Source: Sulfurovum sp. (GTDB lineage: Bacteria > Campylobacterota > Campylobacteria > Campylobacterales > Sulfurovaceae). Taken from it: a stretch of DNA of 29,794 bases. Each line of letters opens with the position of its first letter. Position 1 is the stretch's first letter. The notes under the pieces are model-generated. The model saw only the letters and a program-made list of their open reading frames with translations, did no database searches and was not told the DNA's origin. Below are positions 24,511-29,794 of the stretch, piece by piece. The position numbers and the translations under genes were made by a program. Where the stretch lies: NCBI GenBank assembly GCA_027029065.1, contig JALVGO010000252.1, positions 1 through 29,794 of the forward strand, read 5' to 3'.

Positions 24511-25289
24511 TATTTCTCCTGTGCGGCATACAGCCCTGTAGCCGTATTCATATCTTTGAGTATTTCATTGGATTTTTTATAGATCAGTGCCGGAACAAAC
24601 TTCGATTTGGACCGGTTCATGATCTCAAAGAACTTGAAAGAACGTTCCGCGCGCTGAAGCAGTGCTGTGATCTCGGGAGTATTCATCTTTGACTGTTTCA
24701 ATCGCTCCAGTGATGTTTTGAACAGTTCCATGGTCTTGTTCATCTTCTCCTGGAACTTTGGATCATCCACACCCCATACTTTCAGCATATACAAGCTTGC
24801 CATTCTCTGGGAGAGCATACGCTGGCGTCCGGATATATTGATGATCTCTCCGGACTCTTTTCCTGTCTGTTTGGCAAACAGTCCCACTGCCTCATTTGCC
24901 TGTTTCAGCAGTGCTTCGAGGTCTTCTTGCATCTTACCGGCTTTGGCTTTGCTTGGCGGTGCTTTGAGTGCCTCTTTGATAGGTTTCCACATCTGTTTGA
25001 CTTTTTGCAGGCTCTGGGCTGTTTTTGGTTCTTTATTGAAAGCAATCAGTGCATCGAGATGGTCTTCAAAATCGTGCATGATCATATCGAGGTCTTTTTG
25101 CGGATCTCCAAACCGGTTTTGCAATCCGATCATTGCGTAGTCTTTAAGCATCCTCTGTGTGTACATCCGCTGCTTTCCTGCCACATCTACTGCCTGTGAC
25201 AGATTCGCTATCTCCAGTGCGTATGCTGACACAGTCATCACCATCCCTGCAATGCCTATGGCGGCATACCGTCTTGCTGCTTTTACCAT
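24510..25289 (-). CDS. Exported double PilJ/NarX-type sensor protein (type A1)
   Basis: A 259-residue predicted periplasmic protein and first gene of the transcript. The signal peptide spans about 1-24 (hydrophobic AAIGIAGMVMTVSAYA). Two P-boxes are VDVAGKQRMYTQRMLKDYAM (35-53) and INISGRQRMLSQRMASLYML (150-169), the first with D in place of the usual N. The C-terminal FFEIMNRSKSKFVPALIYKKSNEILKDMN block is shared with A2, showing tandem duplication. AAAGGAG lies five bases before ATG. A leader of about 150 bases separates it from an extended -10 promoter. Annotation systems would call it a type IV pili chemotaxis transducer N-terminal-domain protein, but it has no transducer part. Confidence 0.8.
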   Translation of the reverse strand: MVKAARRYAAIGIAGMVMTVSAYALEIANLSQAVDVAGKQRMYTQRMLKDYAMIGLQNRFGDPQKDLDMIMHDFEDHLDALIAFNKEPKTAQSLQKVKQMWKPIKEALKAPPSKAKAGKMQEDLEALLKQANEAVGLFAKQTGKESGEIINISGRQRMLSQRMASLYMLKVWGVDDPKFQEKMNKTMELFKTSLERLKQSKMNTPEITALLQRAERSFKFFEIMNRSKSKFVPALIYKKSNEILKDMNTATGLYAAQEK

Positions 25290-25664
25290 TTTTACTCCTT
25301 TCTTCTAAAATCTCCTCAAAATAGCGGTATGAGATTACAGGTCATACATACTTCAAGAAATTTTCTCTCTAAACTGTTACTATCTCTTTATTGCCGCACC
25401 ATGGCATTTGGAGAAAATAAAATCCTACAGAATGCCTACTTACATTATAGCACACTGACATATCATCTCGCCACTACAGTAACGGTGAAGACACTTTATA
25501 TAAACAATATAACATATTTATTGATACACATCATATAATTATAACATTTTTAATATTTTATACTTCCATAAAAAACATTGGGAGAAATGTATTTGGAGAA
25601 TGTTAGAGAGAAAATTATAAATAAAGATAGGAAAGGGGAAATATCCCGCCCCATATCAAAAAAG
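25290..25664. other. AT-rich leader and promoter region between the two sensor sets
   Basis: No gene is supported here. Near 25570-25604 a weak hairpin (AACATT/AATGTT read on the minus strand, then TTTTTT) could end the kinase 2 transcript. The middle (25495-25565) is very AT-rich. Nearer A1 an extended -10 marks its promoter, leaving an untranslated leader of about 150 bases. Within that leader I saw no riboswitch or strong hairpin. Confidence 0.5.
25444..25449 (-). promoter_or_regulatory. Extended -10 promoter of the A1-A2-B-C-kinase 1 operon
   Basis: TGC-TATAAT on the minus strand is a perfect extended -10, about 155 bases before the A1 start. It is the best promoter candidate for the five-gene set. 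Confidence 0.55.
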
Positions 25665-28600
25665 CTATTTCAGTTTCTGCTTAACCTCAGAAACATGTAC
25701 CCCCTCAATGATCTCATCACAGCAAAATTCTCCTTTCTGATGTGGGGAGCGGATTACAATCGGTGTGGCTCCACTGTCTTTGATAATATCTGAAATAAGA
25801 CACCCTACTTTGGCAAAAGAGCGTCCGTCAAAAAGTACATATCTGTACTGTGCATGTTCAATAGCATCCATAAACTTGTCTTCTGAATCAACTTTCTCAA
25901 TGGTATAGCCGAGGTTGGTCAACATTTTCTCATACAGGTTGGCGATCATCCCAAGAGAGTGGTACAGCAGAATGTCAGAAGCAGGCTCTTTTTCTTCCGG
26001 TATTACTGCGTCTTGAACGACTTCAGGCAACCCATTGTCATCCCCTAAAACAGACTCTTTGGTCTGTACTTTTTGTTTTTCTTCAGTATCAGGTTTTGCT
26101 GCTTCCTGCATGACAGCGTTTTCTATACTGCTTTCTGGAGATATCTCTTCTGCAGGCGTTTCTGTTTTCGGTACATTGTGTTTATGCGATATATCTTCTT
26201 CCGAAACTTTTTTTTGCTGTTCTTTCTCATCCTTAAAGGCTTTTGCAGGAAAATATTCATACAGCACCGTATTAAGGCGGTCAAGATCGATCGGTTTTGA
26301 AAGGTAGTTGTCCATACCCGCTTCGATATACTTCTCTTTATCTCCCTGCAGAGCATTTGCTGTCAATGCAATAATGGGAATATGTTTGAGGCGGTTTAGC
26401 TTTTCGTATCGGAGTATCTCTCCTGTCGCTTCGATCCCTCCCATCACAGGCATCTGAATATCCATAAAGATAAGGTCATAGTCATTCTGTTTTCGCAGGG
26501 TGAATGCCTCTTCCCCGTTGTTGGCAACAGTAATAGTCAATCCGAACCCTTCAAGCACTCTTCTGATCAGTTTTTGGTTGATCACATTATCTTCGGCAAC
26601 CAGTGCATGGATATTGTTAAATTTGTAGTAGTCTTTTTCAATAGCCTCAGCCTCTACATGCTCCTCTTCCTGTTCACACACCTCCAGTGCTGTAACAAGT
26701 TTTGTGAAGTTAACAGGTTTGTAAATGATCTTCGTCACTTTGTCAGAAGGTACATTGAAATCTCTTTGCAGTTCACCTGTTGTCACAAGTACCAGCTTGC
26801 TGTCCAGTTCAAAATAGCGTTCAAGTTCCCCTTTGTGCCGTGTATAAGACTGGAAGAAAAATACCACATCTGGAAGCGATGATCTATCTGCTTCAAATAT
26901 CTCATCACCATAATAAACTGTAAACGTTACACCAAGATAGTCAAGATAGGCAATCAGATTGATGTCAACCTGTCTGTAGATATCTTCTGACGGCAAGACC
27001 ATACCGACACTCAAACCTTTGAAACGCCGTGCATAACTGATCTGCTCGACATCTTTGGCTTTCTTGAAACTGATATCGAAGAAGAAGGTTGATCCCTCTC
27101 CCGGTGTACTGTCGACGTCCAATTTCCCGCCCATATAGGAGACGATTCTACTTGATATGGAGAGCCCGAGTCCGGTACCACCGTATTTACGGCTGGTAGA
27201 AGTGTCTGCCTGCGAAAAGGCTTCAAATATTTTCGCTTTCTGTTCTTCTAAAATACCGATACCGGTATCGGAGATGGAGAAGTGCAGTTTTATCTCATCT
27301 TCACTCTCTCCGATATTGCTGATGGTTACATTGATCGCACCATGTACTTCTGTAAATTTTGTAGCGTTGCTGATCAGGTTGATGATTACCTGTGAAACCT
27401 TGGTAGGATCACCGACAAGGGTTTGCGGAATGGTAGGGTCGATGTAGATACCAAGCTCAATATCTTTGGAGAAGGCTTTTGCCGCATAGGACTCTACCGC
27501 CGCCTCAAATACCTTGAATGCTTTGAACGGGATCGATTCGATCTCAAACTTACCTGATCCCATTTTCGAGTAGTCCAGAATATCATTGATGATCCCGACA
27601 AGATGGTTGGAACTGGTATGAATAATATCGACAAACTCTTTCTGTTCCACATTCAGCGGTGTCTCTTTAAGCAGATCGGTAAAACCGATGATACCGTTAA
27701 GCGGTGTTCTGATCTCATGGGACATGTTGGCAAGGAAAGTCTCTTTGTTCGCTTCATTCGCTTCATTAATGGTCTGTGCCAGGAAGGCATAGATCTTTCC
27801 GTTGTCTCTTGAAGCAATGATCTGTTTAAGCTCTTTACTTTTTTCCGGAGTAAGTCCTATCTCAATACTCTTGAGTGTATTTTCAAGCAGTTTCTTTTCT
27901 CTGTGCATGATACGGAAAAGATAAAGTAAAAAGAGTATAATGGCAGCAAAAAAGAGCGCTGTATACAAATACTGCTCCATTGTCTTTTTCTTGTTTTCAG
28001 TCTGTAAAGCAAGCTGTTGCTGCATTGTAGAAAGCATACTCTTCAATACCTTTTCAACAAGCAGACGTTTCTCTCCGCAAACATCGTGCAGCCTTTTGCT
28101 GTCAATAGCATACTTTCCGGTATCTGCATGCATCAGGATCATCGCTGTTTCAGGAACACCAAGCTGGTCAAACGTATCTACTGAAAAGGGCAGTATCAGT
28201 ATCTTTTTATCATAACGGGGGAAGACATTTTTTGTATGGATACGATCCCATGCAGTTAACGCTTTTTTATCCATTGCCACACGATTGCCCACTATGCTCT
28301 TCAAAAAAGCCTCTTCGAGTGCAAGGCGGTGTTTCAGATGTTCAAAACGTACCAATGCAGGAATCGATTCAAGGGCGTCCTTCTGTCCATTTATCATATC
28401 TGTGAGCTGGTTAAAGATATGTTCTCCATATTCACTAAAAAAGATATCGGCGTAGTCTCTAGAAACCGTATCGATTTTACTGTGCAGATATCCAAGGTTT
28501 TTACGCAGGTCATTCAGATAGACACTGTTATCTCCAAACTCCGCATTGTTTGCAATCCACGAAGCAAGTGTATCAATCTGTGCCGTTACGGCACGACGTG

Positions 28601-28850
28601 CCTCTTTTACACCTTGTACACTGTTACGCTTTTCACCTGTTATCATATCGGCACTAGAGAGTACCTCTTCTGTCAGCTTCTTTTCAAGGTCAGTAAGCTG
28701 TTGAACAAAAAAGAGCCTTTTCTCTTTCTGCTGTGCAAAGCTGTATTGGCGATAGGCACCGTACGCGTACCATGACGAAACAGCCAGTCCGGCAAAGACA
28801 ATCAGGAACAGAAGGTAAAAAACTGTTTTATTGTTAAAAATTTTTTTCAT
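25665..28850 (-). CDS. Hybrid histidine kinase with periplasmic helical sensor (kinase 2)
   Basis: A 1061-residue paralogue of kinase 1 with the same plan. Membrane helices are at about 10-29 and 294-313 around an all-helical periplasmic region. HisKA has H378 in [12 protein letters not shown]. HATPase has NLISNATKFT, SDTGIGI and GGTGLGLSIS. A pseudo-receiver follows (about 610-725), then a full receiver with D797 in FMDIQMP, T830 and K852. A long acidic linker (about 870-957) precedes the degenerate terminal receiver with D1008 (Glu in kinase 1), C1017, C1043 and C1044. The periplasmic part has diverged most. Its NIT-like motif is weak (EEVLSSADMITG), suggesting a different ligand or partner. 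It follows C' by 14 bases. Confidence 0.85.
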   Translation of the reverse strand: MKKIFNNKTVFYLLFLIVFAGLAVSSWYAYGAYRQYSFAQQKEKRLFFVQQLTDLEKKLTEEVLSSADMITGEKRNSVQGVKEARRAVTAQIDTLASWIANNAEFGDNSVYLNDLRKNLGYLHSKIDTVSRDYADIFFSEYGEHIFNQLTDMINGQKDALESIPALVRFEHLKHRLALEEAFLKSIVGNRVAMDKKALTAWDRIHTKNVFPRYDKKILILPFSVDTFDQLGVPETAMILMHADTGKYAIDSKRLHDVCGEKRLLVEKVLKSMLSTMQQQLALQTENKKKTMEQYLYTALFFAAIILFLLYLFRIMHREKKLLENTLKSIEIGLTPEKSKELKQIIASRDNGKIYAFLAQTINEANEANKETFLANMSHEIRTPLNGIIGFTDLLKETPLNVEQKEFVDIIHTSSNHLVGIINDILDYSKMGSGKFEIESIPFKAFKVFEAAVESYAAKAFSKDIELGIYIDPTIPQTLVGDPTKVSQVIINLISNATKFTEVHGAINVTISNIGESEDEIKLHFSISDTGIGILEEQKAKIFEAFSQADTSTSRKYGGTGLGLSISSRIVSYMGGKLDVDSTPGEGSTFFFDISFKKAKDVEQISYARRFKGLSVGMVLPSEDIYRQVDINLIAYLDYLGVTFTVYYGDEIFEADRSSLPDVVFFFQSYTRHKGELERYFELDSKLVLVTTGELQRDFNVPSDKVTKIIYKPVNFTKLVTALEVCEQEEEHVEAEAIEKDYYKFNNIHALVAEDNVINQKLIRRVLEGFGLTITVANNGEEAFTLRKQNDYDLIFMDIQMPVMGGIEATGEILRYEKLNRLKHIPIIALTANALQGDKEKYIEAGMDNYLSKPIDLDRLNTVLYEYFPAKAFKDEKEQQKKVSEEDISHKHNVPKTETPAEEISPESSIENAVMQEAAKPDTEEKQKVQTKESVLGDDNGLPEVVQDAVIPEEKEPASDILLYHSLGMIANLYEKMLTNLGYTIEKVDSEDKFMDAIEHAQYRYVLFDGRSFAKVGCLISDIIKDSGATPIVIRSPHQKGEFCCDEIIEGVHVSEVKQKLK

Positions 28851-28864
28851 AATGTGCCTCTTTC

Positions 28865-29683
28865 CTAAAGGTTTTTGCTGTGGTAGAGTGCCAGCACATC
28901 TGCTTTCTCTTCAAAAAAAGAGATTGAATCAAGTAAAAGTGACGGAATAAAGTATTGCTCTTCATGTGTAACAACCCGGATATTTGAAGCAAGCAGGTTG
29001 GCAAGCAGAACTTCTGTCTCTTTTAACTTTTCAGGATAGGGATAGGCATCAAAACAGGCAAAATGTCTCTTAAGTGCCTCGATGGATGCCTGCATATTCT
29101 CTTTATTGTTCTCGGTATCATATCCGAGTTTCAATGCCATATAGTATTTTCCGATCCGCTCTAAAAGGAATTTGATATTTTTGGAAGTGACCAGCATCTT
29201 CTCTTCATTGGAGAAGTCATAGGCGTAGGTCTTTCCTATCGAATCTGCTCCCTCAAGCAGTGTCTCACTGTAGTCAAGCATCAGTGCCACGGTATCTTTT
29301 GCAGGTTTTTTCGCAAGCAGTGCAGATATCTCTTCCTTACTGTAGGCAAGGAACTCCAGAATATCCTGCGTATCCTCATCCTTGGTCACCATGGAAATAG
29401 CCCTAAGATTCTTTCCAAGTATTTCCAGAGAAACATACAGATCTTTGTGTGTTTTTTCATTCTCCGGATTCAAATAGAAAAAGAGGTACTCCTTTGCAAG
29501 TCTCTGGCTTACATAACGTATATTTTCAGTTGCTTCAATGATCTGCACATTTCCCCGTGTAACCTTTGTTTCTACCGTTTTTTGTGCATCCTTTTTCTCT
29601 GGGATACCCTTATGCATCTGTGCTGCTGTTGCATCTGTCCCGCATATCAACAGCAGTAACGAAAAACACAGAACCTTTTTCAT
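28865..29683 (-). CDS. Exported degenerate PilJ/NarX-type helical protein (type C')
   Basis: A 272-residue predicted periplasmic protein, paralogue of C. The signal peptide is about 1-20 (VLCFSLLLLICGTDATA). It keeps ATENIRYVSQRLAKEYLFFY (51-70), AYSKEEISALLAK, LMLDYSETLLEGADSIGKTY and FLLERIGKYYMALKLGYD, but lacks AGKQRM in both units, as C does. The shared loss argues that it happened before the module duplicated and has been kept since. Only the first few codons are identical to C at DNA level; the rest has drifted widely. It lies between B' and kinase 2 in the same order as B-C-kinase 1. Confidence 0.75.
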   Translation of the reverse strand: MKKVLCFSLLLLICGTDATAAQMHKGIPEKKDAQKTVETKVTRGNVQIIEATENIRYVSQRLAKEYLFFYLNPENEKTHKDLYVSLEILGKNLRAISMVTKDEDTQDILEFLAYSKEEISALLAKKPAKDTVALMLDYSETLLEGADSIGKTYAYDFSNEEKMLVTSKNIKFLLERIGKYYMALKLGYDTENNKENMQASIEALKRHFACFDAYPYPEKLKETEVLLANLLASNIRVVTHEEQYFIPSLLLDSISFFEEKADVLALYHSKNL

Positions 29684-29794
29684 GATGGCTCCTTCTATTT
29701 GTAAAGATCAACATACATTGCCGTGATCTGGTTCATCTTCTTGGTAATGTCATCGGTCGTGTTAAATACGATCAGCGGCAGTCCGCCCTTTTCA
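29668..29794. repeat. Copy 2 of the 127-bp identical direct repeat
   Basis: Identical to 22855-22981 and running into the window edge. It covers the start of C', the B'-C' gap and the end of B'. Confidence 0.95.
29695..29794 (-). CDS. Second copy of type B sensor gene (B'), C-terminal 33 codons only
   Basis: The visible part encodes the same C-terminus as gene B (ending MNQITAMYVDLYK), identical in DNA as far as the window goes. It continues beyond the right edge. By position it is the first visible gene of the B'-C'-kinase 2 set. Whether A-type genes lie further upstream cannot be seen. Confidence 0.85.
   Translation of the reverse strand, partial: EKGGLPLIVFNTTDDITKKMNQITAMYVDLYK

Noticed and set aside
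25578..25793. Plus-strand frame of 71 residues starting near GGGAGAAATG
   Set aside because: It lies mostly antisense to the end of kinase 2, has no recognisable fold or partner, and its upstream region is probably the kinase 2 transcript end.

Overview
The window looks like chromosomal DNA of a sulfur-oxidising type Campylobacterota (Epsilonproteobacteria), most like Sulfurovum/Sulfurimonas. This rests on protein style, on the ilvB-ilvN-lpxD order that I remember from Campylobacter, on a stand-alone CetB-like PAS protein, on many overlapping genes, and on promoters that show a clear -10 box but little -35. The assignment is from recognition only, not from a database search. No rRNA, tRNA, CRISPR array or intact transposase was seen.

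Layout. 1-5072 (mostly minus strand): the 5' part of metH, a CetB-like PAS protein on the plus strand, a small unknown protein, then the operon ilvB-ilvN-lpxD. 5188-7426 (plus): a cytoplasmic two-component system whose kinase carries a di-iron, ODP-type metallo-beta-lactamase-fold sensor, overlapping its OmpR-type regulator. 7427-7957: gene-free DNA holding a direct repeat and a 265-bp element with 31-bp terminal inverted repeats and nested internal repeats, probably a non-autonomous mobile element. 7958-12606: a Ppx/GppA-type phosphatase, ilvA, a CoA-binding protein, trmA, a small membrane-protein gene whose frame breaks at a T7 tract, and an unknown protein. 12713-18947 (plus): a DUF3597-like protein, then a tightly overlapping housekeeping run glmU-coaBC-uppS-prepilin peptidase-lptF/G-truA.

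18941-29794 (minus) is the most unusual region. Two large hybrid histidine kinases (1038 and 1061 aa) with periplasmic all-alpha NIT-like sensor regions each follow a set of exported proteins built from PilJ/NarX-type helical domains. In transcription order these are A1-A2-B-C-kinase1, with an upstream paralogous set B'-C'-kinase2. A1, A2 and B each have two well-kept NarX/PilJ-type P-boxes (AG[KR]QRM...QR), the signature of nitrate/nitrite-type sensors. C has lost most of both. I infer that the exported proteins are soluble ligand receptors or adaptors feeding a membrane-bound phosphorelay kinase. The kinases end in a degenerate receiver with three conserved cysteines, and no HPt protein or output regulator is encoded nearby.

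The last 127 bases of the window are identical to the B/C junction of the first set, although the C proteins and kinases have diverged strongly. This points to recent gene conversion or to a repeat-induced assembly boundary.
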